Shown here: piece by piece, positions 18,495-28,540 of the stretch
How positions within the stretch are numbered: position 1 is the stretch's first letter
Layout of the letters: each line of letters opens with the position of its first letter
Source: Ignavibacteria bacterium
Lineage (GTDB): Bacteria; Bacteroidota; Ignavibacteria; Tepidaquicellales; Tepidaquicellaceae
Length of the DNA stretch: 64,000 bases
Assembly: GCA_028714695.1 (NCBI GenBank)
Contig: JAQTLX010000002.1
Location: 124,001-188,000 of the forward strand
Direction: 5' to 3'
Translations under genes and position numbers: made by a program
The notes under the pieces: model-generated
Seen by the model: only the letters and a program-made list of their open reading frames with translations
Database searches by the model: none
What the model was told of the DNA's origin: nothing

Positions 18495-19523
18495 ATGGGG
18501 CGGACAATTATTTTTGTTTTATTTTTATGTATTTCTGTTACGGATTATCTTAATTCGCAGACGGCATCCGAATATTACGATAGAGGCATAAAAAAAGTCG
18601 AAAAAAATAATTTGAAGGGCGCTTTGATAGATTTTTCAAAAGCCATCGAATCTGATACGTTATTTCAGGAAGCATATTATAACAGAGGACTGGTTAACTA
18701 TAAACTCGGCAACATCAATAATGCGGTTATTGATTTGACCAGGTCTATTTCATTAAATATTTCGGATTACGACTCATATATTGTTCGAGGTCAGATATAT
18801 TTTGAATTAAAAAAATTCAATAATGCACTCGATGATTTTGATTATGCCGTTAAAATTAATTCGAAATTAAAAGAGGCATATTTAAACCGCGGCGCAGTAT
18901 ATTATGAGATGAGATTCTATAATGATGCTCTTAATGATTATAATCAATGCATAGAACTGGATAATAATGATGCTGATGCGTATTATTTTCGGGGAAATAT
19001 TCTGAGAAAACTTGTTAGAAACGATGAAGCGCTGTCATCTTATTTAAAGGCTCTGGAAATCAAGAATGATTATGCAGAGGCGTTGTTATCCGCCGGAAAT
19101 ATTTATAAATCGAGAAAAAATCTTGAAAAAGCCCTGAACTGCTATGACAAGGCTCTTAATATTAATCCTGACCTTGCTGAAGCATATAATAACAGAGGTA
19201 ATATCCATCTGGAAAATAATGACTACTTAAAAGCGATATCCGATTTTTGTAATGCTATAAAAATAAACAAAGATTATGCTTTTGCGTATAATAACAGGGG
19301 ATATGCTTATTTTTTAATTAATGAATTTGATAAAGCCAAATCCGATTTTGATATTTCATACGGACTGAATTCTGCTAATGCAGCATTGCACAAAAATCTG
19401 GGATATTATTATTACGCGTTGAAAGATTATTCCAGGGCAAAAGAAAGCTGGGAGAAAGCCCTGTTACTGGATTATAAACTGGAAAAAGAATTAAAATATA
19501 AAATACAGGAATTAAACAAATAA
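18495..19523 (+). CDS. Exported tetratricopeptide-repeat protein
   Basis: A 342-residue protein with a signal peptide (MGRTIIFVLFLCISVTDYLNSQ) followed by about eight to nine consecutive TPR units of 34 residues. The repeated signature is AYYNRGLVNYKLGN, AYLNRGAVYYEMRFY, AYNNRGNIHLENNDY and AYNNRGYAYFLINEF. TPR arrays mediate protein-protein contact, and here the protein would be periplasmic. Its stop is only five bases from the M64 peptidase start, so the two are co-transcribed. No partner can be named. Confidence 0.9.
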   Translation: MGRTIIFVLFLCISVTDYLNSQTASEYYDRGIKKVEKNNLKGALIDFSKAIESDTLFQEAYYNRGLVNYKLGNINNAVIDLTRSISLNISDYDSYIVRGQIYFELKKFNNALDDFDYAVKINSKLKEAYLNRGAVYYEMRFYNDALNDYNQCIELDNNDADAYYFRGNILRKLVRNDEALSSYLKALEIKNDYAEALLSAGNIYKSRKNLEKALNCYDKALNINPDLAEAYNNRGNIHLENNDYLKAISDFCNAIKINKDYAFAYNNRGYAYFLINEFDKAKSDFDISYGLNSANAALHKNLGYYYYALKDYSRAKESWEKALLLDYKLEKELKYKIQELNK

Positions 19524-19528
19524 AACTT

Positions 19529-20803
19529 ATGAAGAAATTATTCATTCTATCGTTTATCTTAATTGCAGCAGCAGTGTCTGCACAGGTAAAATTCGATGAT
19601 TATTTTACCGGCAAGACTATGAGATTTGATTATAACAGAGCGGGTAATGACAGGGGAAATTCGATTTTTTTCGAACAACTGAAGCAGGAACCTTACTGGT
19701 CAGGTAATAAAAGCAGCCTTATTGACCCGTTCGATTATGGACATTATAAATATGAAGTTTATGATTCTGCTTCGGGAAAACTTATTTATTCGAGAGGATA
19801 TAATACTTTATTCGATGAATGGGAATCCACAGAAGAAGCAAAGACACTTGACAGGACATTCTATGAAACTGTTGTATTTCCTTATCCGAAAAATACGGTG
19901 CGTGTGGAATTATTCGAAAGAAAAAAAGACGGTAATTTCGGGAAACAATTTGAAATCTACATAAATCCATCAAACAAATTTATACGCAAAGAAAAGCCTC
20001 TCGATTATCCCGTAACTAAGGTCGTCGATAATGGAGATCCTACAAATAAAGTTGACATAGTATTTCTCCCCGATGGATATACTAAGGACGAAATGGATAA
20101 ATTTATGAAAGATGTAAAGACATATTCGGAATATATTTTCGGATGTACTCCATTTAAAGAGAATAAAGATAAAATTAATATCTGGGCGGTTCAGGCTCCG
20201 TCGATGGAATCCGGAGTTGATAATCCGGGTGAAAATGTTTGGAAAAATAATATTCTTGGTATGTCCTACAACTCGACTGATGTTGATAGATATTTGATGA
20301 CTCTTGACGTAAAAACTGTCAGAGACCTTGCAGGTCTTACACCATATGATAATATCTGTATTATTTCTAACTCCTCAAAATACGGAGGAGGTGCAATATA
20401 TAATGATTACACTTCTTTCCCGAATGAAAATAAGAACGGCGCATATCTGATTGTACATGAATTCGGTCATCATTTTTGCGCACTGGGTGATGAATATTAT
20501 ACATCGGAAGTTTCCGTTGAAGAATATTATAAACTTGATGTCGAGCCGTATGAACCGAATCTTACAACTCTGGTAAATTTTGACAAAAAATGGAAGAATA
20601 TGATGGATAAGAGTACACCTATACCTACTCCGTCAACAAAGGAATATTTTGAGACTCTCGGCGTGTTTGAAGGCGGTGGATATATTGCTAAAGGTGTTTA
20701 CAGACCAAAACAGGATTGCACAATGAAAACAATTACTTACGATAATTTCTGTCCGGTTTGTAAAAAGGCAATAATCGGAATGATTAAATACTACTCGGAA
20801 TAA
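19529..20803 (+). CDS. M64-family zinc metallopeptidase (IgA peptidase-like)
   Basis: A 424-residue secreted protein with signal peptide MKKLFILSFILIAAAVSAQ. An N-terminal beta domain precedes the catalytic domain, which contains DIVFLPDGYT and the zinc motif HEFGHHFCALGDEY starting at His310. Four cysteines near the C-terminus (CTM, CPVC) may form disulphides. M64 peptidases cleave extracellular proteins; the name comes from a Clostridium IgA peptidase, but the natural substrate here is unknown. A terminator follows at 20830. Confidence 0.92.
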   Translation: MKKLFILSFILIAAAVSAQVKFDDYFTGKTMRFDYNRAGNDRGNSIFFEQLKQEPYWSGNKSSLIDPFDYGHYKYEVYDSASGKLIYSRGYNTLFDEWESTEEAKTLDRTFYETVVFPYPKNTVRVELFERKKDGNFGKQFEIYINPSNKFIRKEKPLDYPVTKVVDNGDPTNKVDIVFLPDGYTKDEMDKFMKDVKTYSEYIFGCTPFKENKDKINIWAVQAPSMESGVDNPGENVWKNNILGMSYNSTDVDRYLMTLDVKTVRDLAGLTPYDNICIISNSSKYGGGAIYNDYTSFPNENKNGAYLIVHEFGHHFCALGDEYYTSEVSVEEYYKLDVEPYEPNLTTLVNFDKKWKNMMDKSTPIPTPSTKEYFETLGVFEGGGYIAKGVYRPKQDCTMKTITYDNFCPVCKKAIIGMIKYYSE

Positions 20804-20829
20804 CAATTAGATTCTATATCGGACTGAAA

Positions 20830-20855
20830 GGGTCTCCATAAGGAGACTCTTTTTT
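20830..20855 (+). terminator. Rho-independent terminator after the M64 peptidase
   Basis: GGGTCTCC and GGAGACTC pair (two G-T pairs) around ATAA, followed by six T. Confidence 0.9.
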
Positions 20856-20881
20856 ATAAAAAATAAAAATCAGCAAAAAAA

Positions 20882-21775
20882 ATGTATATAGGCGAAATTG
20901 CGGCATTGTTGACTGCCATATTGTGGGCGTTGAGTTCGTATTTCTTCGCCGCTGCAACTATTAAGGTAGGTTCAGTTACAGTCAATTTCACGCGTCTATT
21001 ATTTTCGCTGATACTTTTTTGTATTACTATACCAATTCTCGGCTTGTCAATACAATTGTCTGCTTATCAGGTAATAATGCTCATGGCAAGCGGAATTGCG
21101 GGACTTGTACTCGGAGATTCTTTTTTCTTTAAATCGCTTGAATATCTTACAACGAGAGTCAGCGTGCTTATCACTTCATTTGCTCCTGCAGTTTCTGCTG
21201 TTATGGCATTTATATTTCTTGGCGAAAGATTGCCATTCATTAGTATAATCGGTATGATAATCTCGCTTGGGGGGATCGTACTTGTAGTCACGGGGCGGGG
21301 CGAACATCAGGGCGAGATTAAAAAATCAGGACATATTAAAAAGGGCGTAGCACTTGCATTTCTTTATACGCTTGGCCAGGGAAGCGGACTGATATTTGCA
21401 AAATTTGCATTCGAAGAAAGCGAAGTAAATAGTATGGTGGCTACTGCAGTCAGAATTTTTCCGGCGGTGATAGTTCTTTTGCCGTATTTTTTATATAAAG
21501 TTAAAACTGTTAATCCTTATAAGATATTTCACTTTGACAAAAAAGCATTTAATAATGTTGTTGCTGCTACAGTTCTTAGCGCTTACATAGGAATGTCGCT
21601 TATGTTTATCGCCGTTACTCAAACTAAAATTGCTCTAGCATCAACTATCATGGCATCCATACCTATAATACAGTTATTTATTTCCAAATATTTATATAAA
21701 GAGAAACTTACATGGCGTTCAGTTTCAGGAGCCGTAATTACCGTAGGAGGCATGGTTCTTCTTTTCTGGCGTTAA
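20882..21775 (+). CDS. EamA/DMT-family membrane transporter
   Basis: A 297-residue protein with about ten hydrophobic helices in two homologous EamA halves. The motif FIFLGERLPFISIIGMIISLGG in half one is matched by KYLYKEKLTWRSVSGAVITVGG in half two. The drug/metabolite transporter superfamily exports or imports small metabolites and amino acids through the inner membrane, and the substrate cannot be predicted. It is monocistronic between two terminators. Confidence 0.92.
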   Translation: MYIGEIAALLTAILWALSSYFFAAATIKVGSVTVNFTRLLFSLILFCITIPILGLSIQLSAYQVIMLMASGIAGLVLGDSFFFKSLEYLTTRVSVLITSFAPAVSAVMAFIFLGERLPFISIIGMIISLGGIVLVVTGRGEHQGEIKKSGHIKKGVALAFLYTLGQGSGLIFAKFAFEESEVNSMVATAVRIFPAVIVLLPYFLYKVKTVNPYKIFHFDKKAFNNVVAATVLSAYIGMSLMFIAVTQTKIALASTIMASIPIIQLFISKYLYKEKLTWRSVSGAVITVGGMVLLFWR

Positions 21776-21794
21776 TTCGTTTTTGGAATAAAAA

Positions 21795-21821
21795 AAAGCC
21801 CCTTTGTCAGGGGCTTTCTTT
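21795..21821. terminator. Bidirectional terminator between convergent genes
   Basis: AAAGCCCC and GGGGCTTT form an 8 bp stem with a 7-base loop. There are T-runs on both strands, so it serves the plus-strand transporter and the minus-strand T9SS protein. Confidence 0.92.
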
Positions 21822-21835
21822 TATAACGAAAAAAT

Positions 21836-23689
21836 TTATTTAATCAATATCATTCTCTTTGTCATTCTATAATCACCGGCTTCAAGTTTATAGAAATATG
21901 TTCCGCTAGGATTACTCTGCGCGTTAAGAGTAAATTCATATTTTCCCGGTTCCAGGTTTGCGTTCACAATTGAATTTATTAGTTTACCTGTGATATCGAA
22001 TACTTCAAGTTTTACAGGTGCATTTTTTGCGATATCAAACTTAATCTTTGTTTCAGGGTTGAAAGGATTCGGATAGTTCTGGTAAAGTTCGAATTTCATT
22101 GGTATCTCTGTTCCAAGTCTTGTTATTCCCGTGTTGATTGTATCGTAAATTGCGATCTGAGTAATCGGATTGAGCATTGTAACCTGAAATGATTGATTGC
22201 TTCCCGTGTAAGAACCGTTTCCTACGCCAACCCATCTGTTAAAGTAGTACATCTTACCGTTAAATTGTATTGAGTGCGGTGATGCTGAAACTGTTATAGC
22301 CGCTGCCGTATCGTAATATGTATTCCCGCCGACTACTGTTGCAGGTATTCCAGCAGGTTGAACGTTTCCAAGCAATCTGAATTGTGTTTTGTAATTTGCA
22401 GTATATATTGATGTATTAGCATTTATTGTAATTGTGTGGGCTGTATCTCCCGCATCGCTCCAATTCGTAAACATATAACGCGTTGCGGATACTGTAATCG
22501 GTGATACTGCTCTTAAGTTATGAGTTGAGTTAATATTCCAGTTGAATAATTTCGAGCCTGTATAAGTCGTGTCATCAATAATAAGGTTTGGAATATTATT
22601 GCTTGTTCTTATTGTAACGTAATTTTTCCCTACAAGTAAGTCTGCTGCAACTTTATGTATCTTACCGCTTGCACTGGTTCCCGTAAGGATTATTTTGTAG
22701 GTACCGTTTGATACAGACGCTGTAGAATTAACCTGCACGGTCAAAGAATCAGGGAAACCTGATATTGTGGAACCTGACGGGAAAGAAACCGATATACCGG
22801 AAGTTACAGGTTCTACGCTTGCAGTGAATGTTACAGGTGAATTATATCCTGACGCTACATAAGGTATTTTTACCTTAAATGTTCTATTTGAAGCCTGTCC
22901 CTGAGGTACGGACATATAGGACGGTACTGTCATTAGAGAAAAATTTGAAAGCGTCTTTGCGGCATTAAGAATTTCCGTATTTGTTGATTGTACATAAGCG
23001 ATGTTTTTAATTTTATTTGCTACCCAGAGCGGATTCATCTTATACCGGAACACATACTCATTATCGGAGCCCGGAATTAATGTTATTGCTGTGCCGCCGG
23101 CTGAAGGCAGCATTGCTCTCATAACCCAGTTAAAATCAGTTTCACCGTTTGTCCCCGGGGGGGTCGAGTAATGAATGTTTTCTTCCAATACACCAACCTG
23201 AAGAGTCGCCGCAGTGCTTGATAGATAAGTTTCGCATAGAACACGAACTCTTACAAGAACGCTGTCTCCAAAAGTGCTGTCTCTGAGAATAATTGTAACA
23301 GGACTTAATATATTTTTCCTTGCGTCAAATAATCCCTGTAAAGCGGATTGTGAATATGGAGATGTTAATGGATTTAAACCGCCGTCAAAGAATCCTGCTG
23401 GAATTGCATTTACGCCGTAATATGTTCTTCTTGCATTATTATCATTTTGATTAAATAGAAACATCGGGTCGTTTCCCGGAGAAGGCCAGTTCATATGAAA
23501 ACCTATTGCAGCAAGCATTTCAGGATTTTGTGAATTCACAAAAGCCGTCATTATAGGATTATTCGCGGCGCAGGGACCGCATGTCGAACTCGTAAAGAAT
23601 TCGATTAACATCATTCTGTCACCTGCAAATCCTTTATATGACAGTGAAAATGTCAGAAAGATAAATAAAACTGTAAATAACTTTTTCAT
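21836..23689 (-). CDS. T9SS-exported protein with thioredoxin-like (Omp28-type) domain
   Basis: A 617-residue protein with a signal peptide. Residues 27-140 resemble a thioredoxin fold with the CGPC pair at Cys37-Cys40 and a PAGFFDGG segment, as in Omp28-related proteins. Central beta-sandwich regions follow, including IRTSNNIPNLIIDDTTYTGS and the SDAGDTAHTI element shared with the protein at 28541. The C-terminus is a type IX sorting domain with YPNPFNPETKIKFDI and a final KRMILIK. It is expected at the cell surface or released. Whether the CGPC pair is redox-active outside the cell is unknown. Confidence 0.88.
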   Translation of the reverse strand: MKKLFTVLFIFLTFSLSYKGFAGDRMMLIEFFTSSTCGPCAANNPIMTAFVNSQNPEMLAAIGFHMNWPSPGNDPMFLFNQNDNNARRTYYGVNAIPAGFFDGGLNPLTSPYSQSALQGLFDARKNILSPVTIILRDSTFGDSVLVRVRVLCETYLSSTAATLQVGVLEENIHYSTPPGTNGETDFNWVMRAMLPSAGGTAITLIPGSDNEYVFRYKMNPLWVANKIKNIAYVQSTNTEILNAAKTLSNFSLMTVPSYMSVPQGQASNRTFKVKIPYVASGYNSPVTFTASVEPVTSGISVSFPSGSTISGFPDSLTVQVNSTASVSNGTYKIILTGTSASGKIHKVAADLLVGKNYVTIRTSNNIPNLIIDDTTYTGSKLFNWNINSTHNLRAVSPITVSATRYMFTNWSDAGDTAHTITINANTSIYTANYKTQFRLLGNVQPAGIPATVVGGNTYYDTAAAITVSASPHSIQFNGKMYYFNRWVGVGNGSYTGSNQSFQVTMLNPITQIAIYDTINTGITRLGTEIPMKFELYQNYPNPFNPETKIKFDIAKNAPVKLEVFDITGKLINSIVNANLEPGKYEFTLNAQSNPSGTYFYKLEAGDYRMTKRMILIK

Positions 23690-23810
23690 AATTTTTAGTA
23701 AAATTAATTAATGTGTAATAATTGTATTTTTCGAATTCATAATCAAGTATATAATCGATTTAGCAAATAAAGTATTGGCGTATGTGATACCCGATTTAAC
23801 TAAATTCTTA

Positions 23811-25109
23811 CTAATGCTTGCCCTTGGGAGCAAAGAATTTCGCGAATATCAGCAATCCGATAATCGTAGCAACTCCTATTAGGCTGAACATAAACCATAA
23901 TGCTGAAGGATTATTCAGTTTGTCAACAAAATATACATATGAATAGGCGCCCAGTACTCCGCCTATACCGCTTCCAATAACTCCGTAAAGAAATGAATAA
24001 CCAAGATAAAGAGCCTTTTTATCTTCAGGTGCTATTAAACCAACATAACTTATAAATTTAGGATGCGCTGTCATTTCACCGACTGAAAATATTATCATTC
24101 CCAGCATAAAAACCCAGGCGTGGTTTGAAATTCCAAGAATTGCCATACCCAGCGTACCAAGACCAATTCCAACTATCATTGTCGGCAGTGCTTTAGTGTT
24201 TTTAACAATCGAGGAAACAATTAACTGAAGTAAAATAATTGTACCTGCATTTATTACTGTAACATGTTCGGCGTCGAACTTCCAATTTGGATTATTCACG
24301 AATATACCGAGTATGCCGTTAACAAATTTATCAACAGGAGTCATGTCCATGTGGTCCTTTAGATACCATAAAACAGTATCGAACATCTGGAAGTATAGTA
24401 TCCAGAATCCTGAATATATGACAATCATCATTATGAATCTCCAGTCCGTAAGAACTTTAACCATTCCGGCAAGCACTTCTCCGATTGTCTTCGTGCTTTC
24501 CGGTTTTTTAGGTTCTGTGTAAACAAAGAGATTAAGAAAGAATAGCCATCCTGTGCCTATTGCAGCCATGAAGAATATGTACGACCATGAGATGTCTTTC
24601 AGTATGGGTATCAGAATAAGTGGAAAGATAAATGCTCCGAGATTTATGGACCAGTAATATATGCCGAATCCAAGGCCTGAGTTTGTTTCATCAGTTGTTC
24701 TCGCTATCGTACCTGAGATAACAGGTTTGAAACTTCCGGCGCCGATAACCATGAAAAGTAAACTGAGAAAAACAAGTGCGTAACTAGTCACAAGTCCGGT
24801 GAGCAAATACCCTATACTCATTACAGCAAAAGAAAACATCAGTATTTTTCTGTATCCGAACCTGTCTGCTATTGCGCCTGATAAAATGGGAAGTATATAT
24901 AGCAGGGGAGTTATTACGCTTTTTATGATTCCTACACTTTCTTTTGAAAATCCTAGTCCGCCTTTATCTATTGACAGAACAAGGTAAACCGATAATACCG
25001 ACATAACTCCGTAATAAGAACCTCTTTCAAAAAACTCCATTAAAATTACTATCCAGAAGTTTTTCTGAAATGATTTAATCGAGACCTTTTGTTTTTTTTC
25101 TTCTGCCAA
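23811..25109 (-). CDS. POT/PTR-type MFS transporter
   Basis: A 432-residue protein with about 12 membrane helices. The first helix carries MEFFERGSYYGV (Glu25, Glu28, Arg29, Tyr33), the ExxER signature of proton-coupled oligopeptide transporters. The GAIADRFGYRK loop between helices 2 and 3 is also present. It probably takes up di- or tripeptides. The TTG start is supported by TAGGAG six bases upstream. It stands alone, upstream of the T9SS gene and downstream of tRNA-Ser. Confidence 0.88.
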   Translation of the reverse strand: MAEEKKQKVSIKSFQKNFWIVILMEFFERGSYYGVMSVLSVYLVLSIDKGGLGFSKESVGIIKSVITPLLYILPILSGAIADRFGYRKILMFSFAVMSIGYLLTGLVTSYALVFLSLLFMVIGAGSFKPVISGTIARTTDETNSGLGFGIYYWSINLGAFIFPLILIPILKDISWSYIFFMAAIGTGWLFFLNLFVYTEPKKPESTKTIGEVLAGMVKVLTDWRFIMMIVIYSGFWILYFQMFDTVLWYLKDHMDMTPVDKFVNGILGIFVNNPNWKFDAEHVTVINAGTIILLQLIVSSIVKNTKALPTMIVGIGLGTLGMAILGISNHAWVFMLGMIIFSVGEMTAHPKFISYVGLIAPEDKKALYLGYSFLYGVIGSGIGGVLGAYSYVYFVDKLNNPSALWFMFSLIGVATIIGLLIFAKFFAPKGKH

Positions 25110-25210
25110 AACTGCTCCTATTTCTAAATTTTAACAAATTAATCTTGATTTCGGGAATATTCAATTCCTTTGCTTATGAATGGGTATAGAACGATGATGA
25201 AAACGTAGAG

Positions 25211-25299
25211 CGGAAGGGGAGAGATTCGAACTCTCGGTACAGTTTGACCCGTACGACGGTTTAGCAAACCGTTGGTTTCAGCCGCTCACCCACCCTTCC
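25211..25299 (-). tRNA. tRNA-Ser (anticodon GCT)
   Basis: The minus strand folds with acceptor GGAAGGG/CCCTTCC and discriminator G, a long variable arm, anticodon stem ACGGT/ACCGT with loop TTGCTAA (anticodon GCT), and T-arm GAGAG-TTCGAAT-CTCTC. CCA is not encoded. Confidence 0.95.
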
Positions 25300-25477
25300 G
25301 AGTTATTGCTGAAATTTTTCTAAATTTAATGTTATAATTCTATAATATCAATTCCAATTATTTTATATGTCATAATGCCTTAATTGTGTTTTTTAGGTAT
25401 GTTTGAAGGCTATTTATGCCTGACTTGAATTTTCCGTTCAAAAAGGATATATTTGTCTGATTAAAAATATTTCTAAG

Positions 25478-26335
25478 ATGAAAAGAACAGTAATTAAAAT
25501 TGACGAAGATAAATGCAGCGGGTGCGGCGAATGCGTTAACGGTTGCCACGAAGGAGCGCTGCAATTGATTGAAGGAAAGGCTAGGCTTGTAAGCGAACTG
25601 TATTGCGATGGACTGGGCGCATGCATAGGAACTTGTCCTGAGGGAGCAATAATTCTTGAAGATAGAGAAGCCGAACCATATAGTGAAACCGCTGTGATGG
25701 AAAGAGTCTCAAAACTTGGGGATAAAGTCATTCTGGCACATCTGAAACATTTAAATGACCATAACGAAATGGGATATTTTACAGAAGGTGTCAAATTTCT
25801 TGAAGACAACGGTATAAAAATTAATTTATCCTCTTTGACAAAAATTGATATTATTGCTATTGAAAATAATAATCATATTCATTCAGGCGGATGCCCTGGC
25901 TCAAGAGAGAGGTCATTCGGCAGCGAGAACAAAGGAGTGCAGATTTCAGGAAAATCGGAACTGACACACTGGCCAATACAACTTCATCTTGCGAATCCTT
26001 CAGCCGGACATTTTAACGAAGCAGACCTGCTTCTTGCGGCGGATTGTGTACCTTTCAGTATTCCCGATTTTCATAACAGGTTCCTGAAAGGCAGGAAATT
26101 AGTAATCGCTTGCCCTAAACTTGATACAAATAAAGAGGTCTATTTGGAAAAATTAAAGGTTCTTATTGAAGAAACAAAGATAAATACGCTCAGTGTCGTA
26201 ATAATGGAAGTTCCTTGCTGCAGCGGTCTTTTAAAACTCGCAGAACTTGCTGCGGAAACATCATCAAGGAAAGTGCCGATAAAATATACCGTAGTGGGAA
26301 TTCAAGGCGATATTTTAAAAGAAGAGTGGCTGTAA
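25478..26335 (+). CDS. 4Fe-4S ferredoxin-like protein with C-terminal cysteine domain
   Basis: A 285-residue protein. The N-terminal 60 residues hold ferredoxin cysteines: Cys13, Cys16, Cys19 and Cys23 form a full CxxCxxCxxxC, while the second set (Cys43, Cys49, Cys53) has altered spacing. The longer C-terminal part has further cysteines (CVPFS, CPKL, CCSG), as in uncharacterised ferredoxins of anaerobes, where they may bind another cluster. It is probably a cytoplasmic electron-transfer or redox-sensing protein. It is monocistronic and its partners are unknown. Confidence 0.85.
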   Translation: MKRTVIKIDEDKCSGCGECVNGCHEGALQLIEGKARLVSELYCDGLGACIGTCPEGAIILEDREAEPYSETAVMERVSKLGDKVILAHLKHLNDHNEMGYFTEGVKFLEDNGIKINLSSLTKIDIIAIENNNHIHSGGCPGSRERSFGSENKGVQISGKSELTHWPIQLHLANPSAGHFNEADLLLAADCVPFSIPDFHNRFLKGRKLVIACPKLDTNKEVYLEKLKVLIEETKINTLSVVIMEVPCCSGLLKLAELAAETSSRKVPIKYTVVGIQGDILKEEWL

Positions 26336-26379
26336 AGATTTAGATTATTCGATTTTAAGGCCCGTTACAAGTGTTTTTT

Positions 26380-27000
26380 TTATGCAAAACCGTCAAGTTT
26401 CCCCAATCCCTGACGGGTTATTGTTATGCCGCCGTCCGAACAATCAACAATAGTAGATGGTTTCTTATTTCCGAATCCGCCGTCAATCACGATGTCTACA
26501 AGTTTTTCGTATTTGTCATATATTTCCTCCGGATCGGATATATAATCATCTATATTATCGAGTTCGTGAATTGAGGTTGAAGTAATGGGATTTCCAAGTG
26601 TTTTTACAATCAATCTGCATATATTGTTGTCCGGAATACGTATTCCTACTGTCTTTTTCTTGCTCTTGAATATTTTGGGTACATTATTGTTAGCTTTCAA
26701 AATGAATGTAAAAGGACCTGGAAAACATTTTTTCATTACCCTGTAAAGCGGAGTATCTATACTGAAAACAAAATCAGAAAGATGGCTCAGATCGTAACAG
26801 ACTAATGAGTAATTCGATGTTTTCGGGTTGATGTTTTTAATCCTTCCGATTTTTTCGATTGCATGATGGTGATTAAGATCGCAGCCGAGAGCATATACTG
26901 TATCCGTTGGAAAAATAATTATACCGCCGTTCCTTAGGCATTCAACGACAATTTTAATTTTTCTTTCCTCCGGATTAACGGGATGTATATGAAGTAACAT
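26380..27000 (-). CDS. YciO/YrdC/Sua5-family protein
   Basis: A 206-residue YrdC-fold protein. The N-terminal segment includes GGIIIFPTDTVYALGCDL, the ATP/threonine pocket region, and KCFPGPFTFIL and VGIRIPDN follow. The family makes threonylcarbamoyl-AMP for the t6A modification of tRNA. The KNINPKTSNYSLVCYDL stretch and lack of a C-terminal Sua5 domain place it nearer YciO, whose role is less certain. It converges with the ferredoxin-like gene. Confidence 0.88.
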   Translation of the reverse strand: MLLHIHPVNPEERKIKIVVECLRNGGIIIFPTDTVYALGCDLNHHHAIEKIGRIKNINPKTSNYSLVCYDLSHLSDFVFSIDTPLYRVMKKCFPGPFTFILKANNNVPKIFKSKKKTVGIRIPDNNICRLIVKTLGNPITSTSIHELDNIDDYISDPEEIYDKYEKLVDIVIDGGFGNKKPSTIVDCSDGGITITRQGLGKLDGFA

Positions 27001-27085
27001 TAGTACATCTAAAAATTAGTAAAAAATAATAAATTATACTATTCGTATATTATTTGAAATACAATTAAGCGCGGAATAAAGATGA

Positions 27086-27316
27086 TTAATAGGCACTATC
27101 AATTATGTCATCTTTTATTAGAACTATAAGATTGTCAATTTCAGGACTGTCTGCTTCGAGAGGGCTGTTAAATTCTTCAAGAGGCTGTTTTGTTTCGTTA
27201 ATCAGAATGTTGTTCACGTATCCGCTGGCTATATAATTTTCTCCATCAAAAATCACTTTGACTAAATATGTCTTTGCATCTTTCGTGAATATTTCTTGTC
27301 TTATTACCTTTATCAT
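27086..27316 (-). CDS. Small hypothetical protein
   Basis: A 76-residue strand-rich protein: a basic first half (MIKVIRQEIFTKDAKTYLVK) and an acidic second half with many Glu and Asp. It has no signal peptide, membrane helix or recognised motif. It lies 85 bases upstream of the YciO gene on the same strand and may share its transcript. Confidence 0.55.
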   Translation of the reverse strand: MIKVIRQEIFTKDAKTYLVKVIFDGENYIASGYVNNILINETKQPLEEFNSPLEADSPEIDNLIVLIKDDIIDSAY

Positions 27317-27364
27317 ATTGTTTTACCAATAATAAAAACGAATTATTATTAATAAAAGTTACAA

Positions 27365-27394
27365 AAAAAGCAGGACTTATCAGCCCTGCTTTTT
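27365..27394 (-). terminator. Rho-independent terminator of the lipoprotein gene
   Basis: AAAGCAGG pairs with CCTGCTTT around a ten-base loop, and a T-run follows on the minus strand, about 25 bases after the stop at 27418. Confidence 0.85.
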
Positions 27395-27417
27395 GGTTTT
27401 GTCCAATCACCGGATTA

Positions 27418-28410
27418 TCATCTGGTGACTTTAAAAGGAATACCTACTAAATCTGATGCAAATTTTCCGGTCTCAGTTTCATACAGTGATTCATGTGTTG
27501 AGGCACTGAAATAGGCATTAAATGCTCCGAGCATATGCGCTCCGTATATATTAAATGACTTAGTGTAAACCCTGTAATATGGTCCGCTTCCGCTCTGGTT
27601 TTCCAGCGCAAATGGTATCCTGTGGAAACCGTATGTATTCTTTGCCCAGTGGAATGCAACATAATCAACAGGATCAAGTTGTGAGGTTGTATATATCTTA
27701 ACTTGTATATGATCATTTCTGTCAAGTTGAGGTAAACCTGTTCCTCCGAAATATTTGGTCACGAATACAGTATTAGTGAAATCAGGACCGGCAAAGGTAT
27801 ATGATGGGGATTGAGAACCGTTTTTGTATATCTCAACTTTTGTAATTTGAACCTCTGAACTTCCTGTCTGAGGATGCGATGTTTCTCCTTCGAATGCAGA
27901 AACCTGATACAGTCTCCAGTTTTGTCTCGGATAACTTGTTCTGGCAATTCTTTTGAAAACAGCATTACGTTTTAATACTTCGGTATATGGTTTAATTATC
28001 GTATCGAGATTTCCATTTACGTATGCAAGAATCATATAATTCCCTGTGAATGTAGTTGTTATCAATACGTTCTTTATTGTATCGCCTTGATCAGTTACAT
28101 TATAATTCCTGTTCACTCCTGTTATTCTGCGTCCCCATTTATATAACGAATCAACGGGATTCATATTTAAACCTCCGTCGTTATCAAAAACAGGTCCTCC
28201 ATTATTGAGGTCATAATATTCCTGCGACATCAGATTATCTTCATTACCATAGTTATTGTCATATCCTGAACTTATGACGTTTTGCACATACTCGTTGTCA
28301 GTCATAGCCGTAGGCTGTGTGGTATTATTGTCGCAGCCCGAAATATAAACGGTTATAACCGCAAAAAATAATGTTAGTAAAAATGTTTTAATGAAAATTG
28401 ACAGTCTCAT
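27418..28410 (-). CDS. Predicted lipoprotein of unknown function
   Basis: A 330-residue protein with a lipoprotein signal: basic and hydrophobic N-terminus, then ISGC with acylated Cys26. A low-complexity Asn/Asp/Gly stretch (about 28-85) follows, then a beta-rich domain with TSQLDPVDYVAFHWAKNTYG. It is probably anchored in the outer membrane. No family is recognised. It is monocistronic. Confidence 0.7.
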   Translation of the reverse strand: MRLSIFIKTFLLTLFFAVITVYISGCDNNTTQPTAMTDNEYVQNVISSGYDNNYGNEDNLMSQEYYDLNNGGPVFDNDGGLNMNPVDSLYKWGRRITGVNRNYNVTDQGDTIKNVLITTTFTGNYMILAYVNGNLDTIIKPYTEVLKRNAVFKRIARTSYPRQNWRLYQVSAFEGETSHPQTGSSEVQITKVEIYKNGSQSPSYTFAGPDFTNTVFVTKYFGGTGLPQLDRNDHIQVKIYTTSQLDPVDYVAFHWAKNTYGFHRIPFALENQSGSGPYYRVYTKSFNIYGAHMLGAFNAYFSASTHESLYETETGKFASDLVGIPFKVTR

Positions 28411-28490
28411 TTTATTTCCTTCCAGAAATTTTAAATAATTTATTTACATTTAAGACAAACGAATTTCTGAAAAGGTTTAATACAATAAAA

Positions 28491-28519
28491 AAAAACGTCC
28501 CTCCAGGCGGGACGTTTTT
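28491..28519 (-). terminator. Rho-independent terminator of the large T9SS gene
   Basis: AAAAACGTCCC and GGGACGTTTTT form an 11 bp stem with a 7-base loop. A strong T-run follows on the minus strand. Confidence 0.93.
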
Positions 28520-28540
28520 ATATGAAGATGTATATTTTAT